From: Alentia gelatinosa
Taxonomy: Eukaryota > Annelida > Polychaeta > Phyllodocida > Polynoidae
Length of the DNA: 64,000 bases
Direction: 5' to 3'
NCBI GenBank assembly: GCA_950022655.1
Contig: OX465582.1
Location: forward strand, 88,599,801 to 88,663,800
Each line of letters begins with the position of its first letter. The first letter of the stretch is position 1. This document shows positions 10,431 to 21,165 of the stretch, in pieces. The notes under the pieces were generated by a model. The model saw only the letters and a list, made by a program, of their open reading frames with translations. It was not told the DNA's origin and did not search any database. The translations under genes were made by a program, and so were the position numbers.

Positions 10431-10845
10431 CTGCGGCCGCTTGTATCTCTGCACCAACCTGCCTGTTTGGGCCCAAATCTGGCACATAAGCAGTTTTACA
10501 AATATCCTAAATTCTTTGTGCTTAAGTCTAATTGAATAAATTGGACGTTAAGATACCCAAACAAACAAACAAAATATTAGCGCTTTGAGGATTATTTTTT
10601 GTTTTCCTTGTAAATCGAGATGCACATATTTATATGGTAAATAATATACACTCATTTCTGTTATTTGTTATATCATTCCAGACATGGTCTTAGGGATTAT
10701 TTCCCTCATTGGAAAGAGCCTCATGTGTTGCAGTTTTTTTTTATCAACATAACACATTAATTCATTCGAAGGGACAGTCTAATCAACTGTGGATGCACAT
10801 TATGAAGTGGTTTAGAGCTGAAAATGAAACAGTTGGATTGTCTGT
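10431..10845 (+). repeat. Dispersed repeat, partner of 5741-6078
   Basis: The order of segments matches 5741-6078: GCGGCCGCTTGTATCTCTGC, CTGTTTGGGCCC, TTTCTGTTATTTGTTATATC, CTCATGTGTTGCAG. The exception is one 55-bp interruption at 10518-10572 by a SINE tail. Confidence 0.65.
10518..10572 (+). mobile_element. Tail-only SINE copy
   Basis: Only the last part of the SINE is present: TAAGTCTAATTGAATAAATT then GGACGTTAAGATACCCAAAC and (CAAA)n. It interrupts a repeat whose other copy (5741-6078) lacks it. Similar tail-only pieces lie at 22410, 25706 and 28225. Confidence 0.7.
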
Positions 10846-10970
10846 GAAGCTCATTTGAAAATTGCATTACTTCCCAACTCATTATATATTAGTTGTTTGA
10901 GTTTCATGACTTTCGACAGTTACCCTGGTTTGAATCCAAAATGCTGGCTGGTTTGCCCTGTCTTTAGTGG

Positions 10971-11205
10971 ATACCCAGGGAACCAGTATTGGGTTGAGGC
11001 AGAGATTAGTAAGCGCTAGCGGCGTGAAAGATCTGCTGGGAGAGTGAGTACAAGCCTCGGCCAACCATCCAATACCAGTAACGATACCCTGGGAACCAGT
11101 GTAGGGTTGAGGTAGAGATTAGTAAGTGTAGGCGCAGTGAGATATCTGCTGGGAGAGTGAGTACAAGCCTCGGTCAACCATCCAATACCAGCCACGATGA
11201 CCATC
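10971..11205. repeat. Tandem duplication, about 116-bp unit
   Basis: ACCCAGGGAACCAGTATTGG, then GAGATTAGTAAGCG, ATCTGCTGGGAGAGTGAGTA and CAACCATCCAATACCAG, recur about 114-117 bp later with scattered differences. GATCTGCTGGGAGAGTGA also appears at 18077. No coding pattern. Confidence 0.7.
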
Positions 11206-11399
11206 TCCCAGCAGAGGTCGTCTACCACCATCAACCTCCCAGCACCATCCCAGAACACTATGAGCTAACGTCACCGTGTATGTATAGTCTCTCACACACT
11301 ACCAGCATGGGCCTGTCAGTGTTCAGTATATAAACATGGCGGGACTGGCCCATATCATGTCGGGGTTATCGGTACCACCAGTACACCAACTGTGCTAGG

Positions 11400-11790
11400 A
11401 TTTTACCACCCATCGTATATACGGTGTATATCCTATGAGCCATGTAGGTGTTCTTCACTAATGGAGGTGAAAAAGTAGATGTTCTTCACCAATGGAGGTG
11501 CAAAAGAAGTGAGTGATAATTGAGAAGTGTCACAACTCTAGCCTTGCTCACATATGTATATAAAATGTTCGATGTGGAAAACATCATGTCCTGGGTTTAA
11601 TCAGTATCTCATCCTGCTCTAGGATGGGTGTAGAGAGTCAAACGAACCATGGTAAAATATTGAAAGGCAGTTGAATTTCGTAAGAACAAAGAGCCAGAAT
11701 TAGATCTGCCCCCCCCCCCCCCCAAGGTGCCTGCCATACTGCTAGCCACCTAGTGATGTCTTCGTGAACTAACAATGGCTATGTCCCTTA
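11400..11790 (+). repeat. Dispersed repeat, partner of 29818-30195
   Basis: GTTCTTCACTAATGGAGGTG, GTGCAAAAGAAGTGAGTGAT, AACATCATGTCCTGG, AGAACAAAGAGCCAGAAT and GAACTAACAATGGCT occur in the same order at 29818-30195. This copy has a C16 tract near 11708-11723. Class unknown. Confidence 0.65.
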
Positions 11791-11956
11791 TATTAAGAAA
11801 AAACGTGGGCACTGATGGACCTGATACATTCACTATGGCCACAGTGCGCCCGAATATTCACTACGGGCGCAATGAGCCCGAAAATTATTTATACTGCACC
11901 CCTTAGCAGGGGGTAGTATTTTATAGATGTTCGGCCATAGGTATGTAATGATAAAC

Positions 11957-12342
11957 GATTCCCCACTAAAAATGTATGGGGACTCAGTAAACCAATACCC
12001 ATCGTCTAAAAAATGTTAGATAACTTAAAAATTACATACAGGTTCTAATCCATGGTTTTCGGCTTCAAAGCCATTGTATAAAGGAAAATAGTCCCTTTGT
12101 GCTCAAGAAAAAAATAGTCCCTTTATGCTATAGAAAAAAAGTCCCTATCGATATACCCTGGCAATTCCTGGGCTAAATTTACTTGAGAAAATGGATAATA
12201 AATGCAACAAACGATGGTTTTTGGATGGTCGGCTCTGAAAAACCACTCGAGGCTGACGTAGTTATACACGAGCGTTAGCTAGTGTATTACCACGCGTCAA
12301 CCCTTCGTGGTTTACAACCGCCTTTCCACAAAACCATAAATT
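11957..12342 (+). mobile_element. HT-A hairpin-plus-tail element
   Basis: A tail unit (CCCACTAAAAATGTATGGGG) is followed by a middle module with AAAATAGTCCCTTTGTGCT and GGCAATTCCTGGGCT, then the boundary ATGGATAATAA. The head hairpin at 12206-12342 has arms ACAAACGATGGTTTTTGG and CCACAAAACCAT and the apex TACACGAGCGTTAGCTAGTG. The order matches 55364-55760 and 60541-61124. Confidence 0.7.
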
Positions 12343-12351
12343 AAAGCCTGC

Positions 12352-12730
12352 AGGGCTGGCATGCACTGGTGGCATGTGGGGCCGGCTTGCGGGGCTGGCA
12401 TGGTGGGAGGTGGCATGTGGGAGCAGCATACGGGGCTAGCATGCATTGGTAGCATGCATGGGCTACATGCATGGGCTACATGCATGGGCTGCATGCATGG
12501 GCTGCATGCATGGGCTGCATGTGCAGGCGGCATGCATGGGCTACATGCACGGATGGCATGTGCGGGCCGGTATGTGGGCCGTCATAGGTGGACTAGCATG
12601 TGGGCCCAGCATGCATGGGCTACATGCACGGGCAGCATGCACGGGCAGCATGCACAGACCAGCATGTGGGGCCGTCACACGCGGGCGGGCGGCATTCGCG
12701 GCTGTTACACGCGGCTGTTACGCGGCGGGG
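12352..12730. repeat. 13-bp GCATGCATGGGCT minisatellite
   Basis: The centre (12435-12540) consists of near-exact copies of CATGCATGGGCTA or CATGCATGGGCTG. Degenerate copies spread over 12352-12730 with GGCATGTGGGGCC variants. Alternating purine-pyrimidine GCATGCATG is compatible with Z-DNA. Open frames (up to 130 codons) are repeat artefacts. Confidence 0.8.
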
Positions 12731-12920
12731 TGGACTGGTGTATAGACCTGTAAACGGCACTTCTATTTGCGGTTATTGATTAGATCCGGCGTTACTCCGG
12801 CTCGGCTCCGTCCATCATCGCCGCCCGCCGCCGTCACGGCCGTGTTCACCGCCCCTCACGGCGCTCTACTACCACCCGCACTGCGCTGCCACTGTCCTCT
12901 GCCTACTACACTCTGCAACC

Positions 12921-13393
12921 TTTATTATCCATTGTATACATAGTCGCCATTGAGAATGTATGGGGACTCAGTAAACCACTACTCATTGTTTATTATCTAT
13001 TGTATACAAAGACCCTATTGAGAATGTATGGGGACTTGGTAAACCATTATGTATGGTTTATTATCCATTGTATACAAAGTCCCCATTGAGAATGTATGTG
13101 GACTTGGTAAACCACTACCCATTGTTTATTATCCATCGTATACAAAGTCCCCATTGAGAATGTATGGGGACTTGGTAAACCATTATGTATGGTCTATTAT
13201 CCATTGTATATAAAGTCCCCATTGAGAATGTATGGGGAGTCGGTAAACCACTACCGATTGTTTGTTATCCATCGTATACCAAGTCCCCATTGAGAATGTA
13301 TGGGAATTCAGTAAACCACTACTCATTGTTTATCATCCATCATATATAAAGTCCCCATTGAGAGTGTACGGGTATTCAGTAAACCACTACCCT
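12921..13393 (+). repeat. HT-A tail array, about 67-bp unit (7 copies)
   Basis: The unit begins TTTATTATCCATTGTATACA and continues AAGTCCCCATTGAGAATGTA, TGGGGACTTGGTAAACCA. It alternates between endings ACTACCCATTG and TTATGTATGG. The matching middle module lies at 13784-13927, after repeat L, so I infer one HT-A element split by L. Confidence 0.75.
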
Positions 13394-13783
13394 CTAAAAT
13401 TATTAGAGCATGCTTGTACGCCCTATATATACGTTGGCTAAAGGTTATTAGAGGTTAGAGTGGTCCTATATAGGCTTCAAGCGTCACTATCTGTGTGCTA
13501 CCGTCTGTGAGACTGGCAAAGGAGTAGGGTGTCAGTGTGTCAGTGTATTAGAGACTGACCATGACCAAACTACCTGATTGACCTACTGGTGCTTGATATA
13601 TTTGGATCCTCGACTCAGGCAGTTGAAGAAATGGCAAGTTGACTGGATGCAAGTAAGTAACTGAAAACGACCCATATACTGAATGCAACCCAAACCTTTC
13701 AATTTTTATTCATTTATAATTGCACACCCATTCATCAATGATGAACATACTAATTGGTCTTAGTTTCGTAACTGGTTACAAAC
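13394..13783 (+). repeat. Dispersed repeat L, uninterrupted copy
   Basis: It runs from TTATTAGAGCATGCTTGTAC to TGATGAACATACTAATTGGT and aligns to 7970-8288 plus 10157-10245 and to the inverted 20757-21165. It lies between the tail array and the middle module of an HT-A element. No terminal inverted repeat was seen. Confidence 0.65.
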
Positions 13784-13927
13784 CAGAACCATGGTATACG
13801 GATCCGAATTCATGGTACACGGCCTTGAAAACCATTTTAATCGTCCCCTTTGCGCTATAGAGCAAAGAAAGTCTCTAGTGGTATAGCTTTGATATGGCAA
13901 TTCCTGGGTTTCATTTATTCGAGAAGA
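13784..13927 (+). mobile_element. HT-A middle module (separated by L)
   Basis: AACCATGGTATACGGAT, ATGGTACACGGCC, GCGCTATAGAGCAAAGAAAG, GGCAATTCCTGGGTTT and TTTATTCGAGAAG occur in the order seen at 55440-55600 and 60820-60975. The head hairpin that should follow is missing; repeat R1 begins instead. Confidence 0.6.
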
Positions 13928-14000
13928 CCCTTTTCTGTATGCAAGAGAGACCCAGGGACGATGTGAGTCAACTTTATTCTACACTTATGGACTAACATAT
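13928..14000 (-). repeat. Dispersed repeat R1 fragment
   Basis: GAGACCCAGGGACGATGTGA then CAACTTTATTCTACACTTAT is the reverse complement of 85-150 with few differences. Confidence 0.65.
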
Positions 14001-14019
14001 GGATGCCTAATACTGTCTT

Positions 14020-14340
14020 TGTGAACAAGCCCTGGCCACTGATCAAGATATCTGATGGGAGATTGATACCCTCTCACTTTGATCTCAATCAGGTCACAGT
14101 CAGGAGTAGGCGAAATTTATTGCTATGACAACACAGGCGGCTAGGGAACTGGAGGAGGGGAAGGAGGAAGTATAGGGTTACAGGGAGTGGCTTGGGCCAT
14201 AAACAGGAGATTCTGTTCATAGTGGACAAGTCTTTGAGTCATGGGCCAGTCAGAGTAGGATACATACTTTAATTAACTTTATCCTGATTGTGATTAATCA
14301 TTTAGTGCATGTTCATAATCAAAGACTTGAGCAAGTCTAA
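14020..14340. repeat. Dispersed repeat M
   Basis: GAGATTGATACCCTCTCACT, GTCAGGAGTAGGCGAAAT, ATGACAACACAGGC, GGGAACTGGAGGAGGGG and AGGAGATTCTG match 20140-20430. The far end carries CATAATCAAAGACTTGAGCA, which is shared inverted with the minisatellite family O at 32310, 36945 and 49760. M and O may therefore be parts of one element. Confidence 0.65.
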
Positions 14341-14522
14341 CGGTGGGCATCCCGACAGCCTCTCTCCGGCATTTATTCACATTACGCTGAGCGCTGAATA
14401 AATGCACACGGGACTTGTGGTAAGTGATATGAGGCCAATGATGGCTACTCCTGCTCATATAAATCGTGCAATGGTCCTCTCCTCGTCGGTATACGTCGAG
14501 ATAGAGGGACAATGAGTGTCTG

Positions 14523-14966
14523 AAGCCGGGGACACACCAAGCGAGTCAAGGTGGCGATCTCTGGAATCGCCAACACAAAACTTCACGTATGTGAAATATT
14601 ATTTCATAATGATATCTGCCACTGATAATGTAGCATCTCGGTAGTAATATTCAGGTAAAATATGGAATAATAGCTAAAGCCGGAGACACACCAAGCGAAA
14701 AAGGCAGCGATTTCTGGAATCGCCAACACAAAATGCTGTATATGATGCTGGAGACACACCAAGCGAGAAACGCAGCGATTTCCGGAATCGCCAACACAAA
14801 ATGGCGTATATGTGAGCTATTATTTCATATTTTACCTGATTATTGCGTCAGAGATGTTAAATTATGGGTGGGAGATATTACAATGAAATGATATCGCACA
14901 TACACGCAAATTTTTGTTGGCGATTCTGGAGATCGCTGCCGTTACTCGCTTGGTGTATCCCCGGCA
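14523..14966. mobile_element. GACACACCAAGCG MITEs, first cluster (three pieces)
   Basis: Pieces start at 14523, 14683 and about 14747 with GCCGGAGACACACCAAGCG, then a GCGATTTCTGGAATCGCCAA segment. The third is complete, ending with the inverted GGCGATTCTGGAGATCGCTG and CTCGCTTGGTGTATCCCCGG at 14966. The interior has TGTGAGCTATTATTTCATAT and its inverse. Non-autonomous, no ORF. Confidence 0.75.
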
Positions 14967-15254
14967 TAACCGCTTTGTGAATGTGATATTGCTGGAATAT
15001 GGGACAGGAATTCCTGCACTCATTCATGACATGTTCTATATCATTACTTACTATGAAGGTTAAATAATTGCTTTATTCAATTTCTGTAATAGATTGCATA
15101 ACTACTGAGTCAGGGATTTATGTATTTGTAGCGATGCCAGCTGAGGCTATTGCCCCTTTTGCGGGTCAAGGAGTTATTCACACACACAATGTATGAAGAA
15201 ACATCAATGTCATTATTTAGACCCAATAAAGAAATTACTAAAAAAAATATTTAA

Positions 15255-16025
15255 AAAATGGCGTGTATGTGAGCTATTATTTCATATTTCCCTTTATTAT
15301 TGCTTCTGGTACGCTATATCCTCGGTGGGGGATATTACTATGAAAAAATTTCTCAGTTATATGCTATTTTGTGTTGGCGATTCCATATATTATCGCCTGT
15401 CTTGCTTGGTGTGTCTCCGGCTTTATACCGGGGACACACCAAGCGGGTCAAGGCGGCGATCATTGGAATCGCCAATAAAAAATGGCATGAATGTGAAATA
15501 TTATTTCATAGTAATATCTCCTAATGATAATTTAGCGCCTCGGGAGCAAAAATCACGTGAAAATATGAAATAATAGCTCACATATAGGCCATTTTGTGTT
15601 GGCGATTACGGAACACGCTGCGTTTCTCGCTTGGTGTGTCTCCGGCTTTAAGCCATTTTTTGTTGGCGTATATGTGAGCTATTATTTCATATTTCACCTG
15701 ATCATTGCGTCAGAGATGTTCAATTATTGGTTGGAGATATTACTATAAAATAATATCACAAATACACGCAAATCTTTGTTGGCGATTCTGGAGATCGCTG
15801 CCGTTACTCGCTTGGTGTGTCTCCAGCTTTAAGCCGGAGACATACCAAGCGAGAAACGCAGCGAGTTCAGTAATCGCCAAGACAAAATGGCTTGTATGTG
15901 AGCTATTATTTCATATTTCACCTGATTATTGCTTCGAAGATGCAAAATTATAGGCAGGAGATATTCGTATGAAATAATATCTCACATACACACCAATTTG
16001 TGTTGGTGATTCCAGAGATCGATGG
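15255..16025. mobile_element. GACACACCAAGCG MITEs, second cluster (four pieces)
   Basis: Four copies abut near 15255, 15427, 15651 and 15832. They meet at TTTAAGCC junctions (15646-15653 and 15828-15834), so TTAA is present between them. Copy 15427-15650 has both long inverted ends. TTAA junctions suggest piggyBac-type integration, but other explanations remain. The last piece loses its right end near 16025. Confidence 0.7.
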
Positions 16026-16211
16026 TGCTCCCATCAAATCAGTGTTGAAGCCTCCTGTTCGGGACCGTCATACACTGCTCGCATGTCGATTCATTAGAGA
16101 TTCCGTGTGAGACTATTTGACAACAGTGTTCTAAGCCTCCTGCTGGCTGTGCATCTGTTATATCCACACTGCGGCGCTAGAGCATATGGTACTATGAGTT
16201 GGCGGTACTAT

Positions 16212-16330
16212 GAGAAAACATGGTTACTGAGCCCGTAGGGATAGACGTTCGAGGTCTTTTGACTCAAAAATACGGCTCGACGCAGCAGGGGGAGGTCCGT
16301 ATTTTCTTAGTCAAAAGATCGAGTTTAGTT
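16212..16330. repeat. Short inverted repeat (HT-H-like)
   Basis: The arms GGTCTTTTGACTCAAAAATACGG and, at 16298-16322, CCGTATTTTCTTAGTCAAAAG enclose about 25 bp. The left shoulder GAGAAAACATGGTTACTGAG recurs near 2860. The HT apical loop is not present. Confidence 0.6.
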
Positions 16331-16369
16331 CAGAACTAAAAAAAAAAGAGAATAGCAGGTTCATGTTTT

Positions 16370-16545
16370 TCCTCTCTACACTATTCTCACTCTCGTGGTG
16401 CTGCAATCTCCAAGCCTAGACCTCGTTAACTATGTAACTATGTACCGGAAGAACTCCAAGCGGATCCGACAGAATCAACACGTTTTATATGTGGTAGGTA
16501 ACTAGTCGACGCCACTGACGAAGCCCTTCCTCATAACAGTGCTTT
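16370..16545. repeat. Dispersed repeat K
   Basis: CTCTCGTGGTGCTGCAATCT, CCAAGCCTAGACC, AGAACTCCAAGCGGATCCGA and ATGTGGTAGG correspond, diverged and inverted, to 23565-23720. No ends or coding pattern identified. Confidence 0.45.
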
Positions 16546-16714
16546 CAATTCAGAGAGGATTAGAAACCTAGACCCCAACAAAAACAGAGAGAGATTAGAA
16601 ACCAAGAAAGAAAGAAATTAATCGGACAAGAAGCCTATCAGCTCTAGCCATCGCCGAATTATGTGAATGCATAACCACCCAGTGACTGTTATTGTCAATC
16701 TTAGGGTTTAGGGT

Positions 16715-17132
16715 CTGCTGGGGTGGACAGCAATTACCAATCTGTTCACCCTCTTGGTCGCCTCGCCTCCTCGTGGTGCAGACCGGATATGCTTGCAGCA
16801 AGCATAACAAAAGCAACCAGGGTGGGGAATTAGCTTAGTAGGAAAGAGCACTGGACTTGTAATACCAAGGTTGTCAGACTTTGTTGATTCGGGTCCCACT
16901 GCAACCACTTTTCTCCTTCACCCCAAGCAGTGGAAGATTTGCTGCTATATCAAAGGCCGATCCTTCTCATACCATGTCCATGTAGTGTGGGAACTAAAAG
17001 AACTCTCACCTCGGTAAATGTGTAGGGGTGAGGTTTCTACCTAAATTCATTATATAGATTCGATCACCACCCTTGTGGTGTAAAATAACATTGCAAATGG
17101 TGAACTGGACGTCAAATCAAACCAACAAACCA
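16715..17132 (+). mobile_element. Composite tRNA-derived SINE
   Basis: The 5' module CTGCTGGGGTGGACAGCAAT through AGACCGGATATGCTTGCAGC (16715-16820) precedes a full SINE. The A-box region is TTAGCTTAGTAGG, and an anticodon-like GACTTGTAATACC follows. The B-box region GATTCGGGTCC lies near 16883. The body holds one internal unit and the 3' part ends ACTGGACGTCAAATCAAACC. Confidence 0.85.
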
Positions 17133-18339
17133 ACTCAGGCTTTGGTATCTCCGCTTTTCACGACTGCTGCCATCTTGCAGATTCTAGCACGTCTAGCATA
17201 CAATGGGTGAGATAAAATCTTATACCTCCTCAGGTTAATGCTGTCTAGTTCTAGCCGTTTTCATCATCTACCTCCTGGTCTCGGCGAACATTCACTAATT
17301 GTTCTCCAAGGTTAGATTACAGTACAAGTGTCCTTGGTTTTATTTTAACGACTCTGCAGTCTGCCTACCAGCCTGACAAACCTGCTGTAGCAGATTAGAT
17401 CAATTCTCATTCTTTGACTGCTCCAGCAAAGACGAGGCAGTTGTCTTCTTCCATTACCAGGATTACAAAAAAAGTCAAATGCCTCCTTTAGCTTGCCGGG
17501 GCTTAATTTTAGAGACAGACCTCTCACGTGACTCAGTTCAACCTTTAACATCAAGGTAAATGGAATCCAGTGCCACAGAAGGCTCCCCTCAGGGATGCCA
17601 GTTTGTAGGATTTTGCCTACATGTAGGATTTTCATTCTAGTCTAAAAATATATGGAAACTTTTATATGTTTTAAGAACAATATAGACTCCAGCTTTTCTA
17701 AATCTTATATAAACTTGTTTTGTAATCTATCAAAAGTTTTAATTTAGCTACCCCCAGCGCACACAGTTAGAAAGCCTATGAGCCTAGAGCTGTAGGATGG
17801 TAGGATTCCTGTAGGAAATCCTCCTACATACAAGGGCTAACCAAAATGCTGACATCTGATTGGCTTAAAATATGTCATGTGAGAATACATTTATGGGGCC
17901 CTTTACCAAGTGTAAAGAGAAATCAGAAAATATTTTGCAGAATATAGAACTGATAATGTGTGGTAATCTATTCCAAATGGATTTCTTTGAATAGTTCCCC
18001 TTCAGTGCAGAACTACACATAGACCAACTCTCAGAGCAGATATCCAGATATTATATACTGCCAGTTTATATCCAAGGATCTGCTGGGAGAGTGATGCGGT
18101 TTCCCCTGCATATGCGTTTTAGGTGAGACATAGACTGGCCTCAGTCCCTATGTAGGATTTTTTCCTCACCCCAACTGGCATCCCTGTCCTCTGTAGATTG
18201 GGGGAAAAAAAACAAAACACGCTTGACATCTGTGATCGGCCTTCACAGCTGTGACCTTCCCATGGAGCAGTCCCATGTGTGTAGTCGATAATTATATAGA
18301 ACGAGCTGACCATGCTGTACAAGCTACGTAACGAGATGG
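17133..18339. other. Unassigned 1.2-kb stretch
   Basis: No repeat family or gene is recognised. TGTAGGATTTTGCCTACATG and GTAGGAAATCCTCCTACATA (17605, 17815) are small local inverted motifs. A 96-codon minus-strand frame at 17345-17635 shows no domain and no supporting context. GACTGGCCTCAGTCCCT (18130) recurs at 20037. Confidence 0.3.
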
Positions 18340-18805
18340 TAATTTAGTTAGGACTCGTAATCCCAAGGTTGCCGGACTTTGTGGGTTTGGGTCCCACTGC
18401 AGCCACTCTTCTCCTTCACTCCCAGCAGTGGTAGATTTACTGTTATATCAAAGGCCAGTCCTTCTCATACCATGTCGATGTGGTGTGGTGTAAAGCCACT
18501 TTTCTCCTTCACCCCTGGCAGTGGTAGATTTACTGCTATATCAAAGGCCAATCCTTCTCATACCAAGTGTATGTGGTGTGATGTGCAGCCACTCTTCTCC
18601 TTCACCCCCAACAGTGGTAGATTTACTGCTTAAAAGGCCAATCCTTCTCATACCATGTGTATGTGGTATGGTGTGCAGCCACTCTTCTCCTTCACCCCCA
18701 GCAGTGGTAGATTTACTACTTAAAAGGCCAATCCTTCTCATACCATGTCTGTGTTGTGTGGGACGTAAAAGAACTCTAATTCTAATGGACGTGAAAGGAT
18801 TGAGA
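18340..18805 (+). mobile_element. tRNA-derived SINE with internal 93-bp unit amplified
   Basis: The tRNA-like head (GACTCGTAATCCCAAGG, then GGTTTGGGTCCC as B-box relic) is followed by four copies of the internal unit GCAGCCACTCTTCTCCTTCA ... CATACCATGTCTATGTGG, two of them shortened. The 3' end is degenerate (TAATGGACGTGAAAGG). It abuts HT-C directly at about 18806. Confidence 0.8.
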
Positions 18806-18953
18806 ACTGTAATTGAATCATATAAATACATAATTTACTCCATGAGTTTGGATGGGCCGCAATCGTCATCGAGGTGAACCCGAGTGACGATTAGGGCCCA
18901 TCCAAACTCGTGGAGTATTGTGTATTTATACGATTCTCGATCCAGTTCTATAC
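18806..18953. mobile_element. HT-C head hairpin
   Basis: The arms TTTACTCCATGAGTTTGGAT and ATCCAAACTCGTGGAGTATT pair almost fully and are closed by CGTCATCGAGGTGAACCCGA then GTGACG. The outer flanks ATCATATAAATAC and GTATTTATACGATTCTCGAT also pair. The tail module is missing. The next element to the left is a SINE, as at 38702/38712. Confidence 0.75.
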
Positions 18954-19281
18954 AACTCAGGTACATTAGTCCCCGCCCGTTACATCCGGGGCCCAGGTCA
19001 CGTGCCCAGCGCGCGGCTCCCTGGGTAAATTCCTCCAGTGTCTGCAGATCACGTCTCCATGGTAACTGGAGTTGCTCCTGTTAATGCGAGGTTCATGTGG
19101 CCGGCTTCCCATCTGCTCCGCCAACAATACACGCGCTTCCTCCTGGCTTCCTCACTCATTGTCGCCCCAGCCTTTTTATGTCGGTTTTCATTGCTACGAG
19201 CGGCCACCGTATTTCCCATTGGCCCAGATGGTAGAACCGAGACAAAAGTGTGGAGTGAAACGTTTTGTTAACCCTTACAGT
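18954..19281. other. Unassigned, GC-richer stretch
   Basis: CpG-richer sequence with GGTCACGTGCCCAGCGCGCG near 18995-19015. The frames at 19038-19416 (77 and 114 codons) overlap in different phases and show no domain. Nothing firm is seen. Confidence 0.25.
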
Positions 19282-19372
19282 CCTGAGAATGCCTGGAGAC
19301 ATTCCCCTGGTGGATCCTGGATATGCCTGGAGGCATTCCTCTGGTGCATCCTGAAGATGTCTCCAGGCATTT
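19282..19372. repeat. 34-bp palindromic minisatellite, short locus (about 3 copies)
   Basis: CCTGAGAATGCCTGGAGACATTCCCC, ATGCCTGGAGGCATTCCT and ATGTCTCCAGGCATTT follow at about 34-bp spacing. The units match the 61535 array in phase and sequence. Confidence 0.7.
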
Positions 19373-19902
19373 TTAAAGGTTTAAAAAGCAGAAAAGCTAA
19401 TTCTGAGGTGAAATAATATATATAGTTTCATGATCTTTCTTTCAGGATTAATGGAAAACAATATTATCATTCGAATTGTTGTTTAGAAAATATTTTAGGC
19501 AAGGGAATCCTGGTAACTTGGTGATATTTCCTCGCTGCATACAACATTATATAGTCGTATACATATAGGTGCAGGCTTTTAGCTTCAAAACTATGCTCAG
19601 GACATGTGGGTGTTGGAATAATTGAGTTCAATTATTGCTTTTATGGCATGCACGAAGCAATAAAATATGGAGAATGGTATTTGCCTGGAATTTGCCACCT
19701 TCATTTAATGTCTCTACATGACAATTTCTATATGGTCATTTTGCAGTGGTCTTTCATGCGCGTTTATGTTGGTGCCAATATTGTGTGTTTGTGTCTGGGT
19801 TTTGGGCCTGTGTTGTAAAGACATAGTCCATGACCTTTATGACGACAAGGTCAGAACAAGGTCAGGACAAGGTCAGACACATACTTACACCTAGTGTGAG
19901 GA
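19373..19902. other. Unassigned AT-rich stretch
   Basis: No recognised feature. Three short AGGTCAGAACAAGGTCAGGA-type repeats lie at 19845-19880. Chance frames only (longest about 70 codons). Confidence 0.25.
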
Positions 19903-20035
19903 GGTTGATACAGGTAACTAGGGACAAATAGTATGTTCATTATCGATGGGTATGGAATTAGAAAAGCATTATTGAAAGGTTTGGGATATATTCAGTCTAT
20001 GGGTAATTTTCTGTAACCCGCTTGCACTAAGTTAG
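19903..20035 (-). repeat. Dispersed repeat L, partial inverted copy
   Basis: GGACAAATAGTATGTTCATT and AAAGGTTTGGGATATATTCA then CTGTAACCCGCTTGCAC align to the same parts of 20757-20885. Confidence 0.55.
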
Positions 20036-20139
20036 ACTGGCCTCAGTCCCTGTATCCTACCCCTCCAACCCTCCTGAGTGACACAGGGACTAGTCTCACC
20101 CGTAATCGGCCATGTAGACTGGCGCAATTTTGCACCACA

Positions 20140-20430
20140 CTCCCCAAGCAGAGGCTACTGGTCAGGATATCTGCTGAGAGATTGATACCCTCTCACTTTG
20201 ATCGGGACATAGTCAGGAGTAGGCGAAATATATTACTATGACAACACAGGCCGCCAGGGAACTGGAGGAGGGGAGGGGGGAGGGGTAGATGGAGGTATAG
20301 GGTTACAGGAAGTGGCTTGGGGTCATAAACAGGAGATTCTGGTCAGAGTTGACAAGTCTTTGATTCATGGGCCAGTCAGAGAAAGATACTATAATCAAGA
20401 CACTTGGACACTGGCTCTCTGCACCGTTCT
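20140..20430. repeat. Dispersed repeat M, second copy
   Basis: It carries the same ordered blocks as 14020-14280, with a longer G-rich run (GAGGAGGGGAGGGGGGAGGG) in the centre. It stops near GTCAGAGAAAGATACTATAA. It lies between two inverted L fragments. Confidence 0.6.
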
Positions 20431-20756
20431 CAATGTCACATAGTTGGCACGCTGACAGATGAGAAATGCCTCTAAGTGATAGGTTGTCATTTCCTGCCAT
20501 CTAGACATGAGATAATGGCATATTTGATGAATATCTTACTGTCCTAGACATAAAATCAATGGCATATTTGATTATATTTTACTCTCCTCTCACGGAAAAG
20601 TACAGTTACTATTCACATTGGCAGACATATTGAATTTGATGGCCATATTGAAAAAATTGAGCTTAGACCCATCTCTGAATTTAAACACAACCCATACGTC
20701 CAGACCAACACAATACATGGATTTAGATACCCATACGGACATGGACAGAGACGATA

Positions 20757-21165
20757 TAGTTTTGAAACTAGGAGCAAATAGTATGTGCATCAGTGAGCGT
20801 GCAATTATAAAGGAATAGCAATTAATAGGTTTGGGATACATTCAGTCAATGAATAGTTTTCTGTAACCCACTTGCACCCAGTCAACTTGCCATTTCTTCA
20901 GCTGCCTCTTTCTCGGAGCCAAATATATCAAGCAGCAGTAGGTCAATGAGGTATTTTGGTCTTGAGTGATTGGTCATGGTCAGCTGGGCATGCCTCTAAG
21001 AGACTATGACACTGGCACCCTGCTCTTTTCTCAGTAGCACAGTGAGTAGCACACAGATAGTGAAGGGATAGTGTTTCTGCAGCACGCTGGAAGTCTATAT
21101 GTGACCACTCTAACCTTTAGGCTACATAGGCAACGTATATAGAGCATTTATGTAGTAATTTTTTC
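20757..21165 (-). repeat. Dispersed repeat L, inverted copy
   Basis: The reverse complement matches 13394-13783 across its length. Shared blocks include AGTCAACTTGCCATTTCTTC, TTGGTCATGGTCAGCTGGGC and GACCACTCTAACCTTTAGGC. Confidence 0.65.

Noticed and set aside
17345..17635. 96-codon minus frame as a gene
   Set aside because: No recognisable domain, no splice or promoter context; length compatible with chance in AT-rich DNA.
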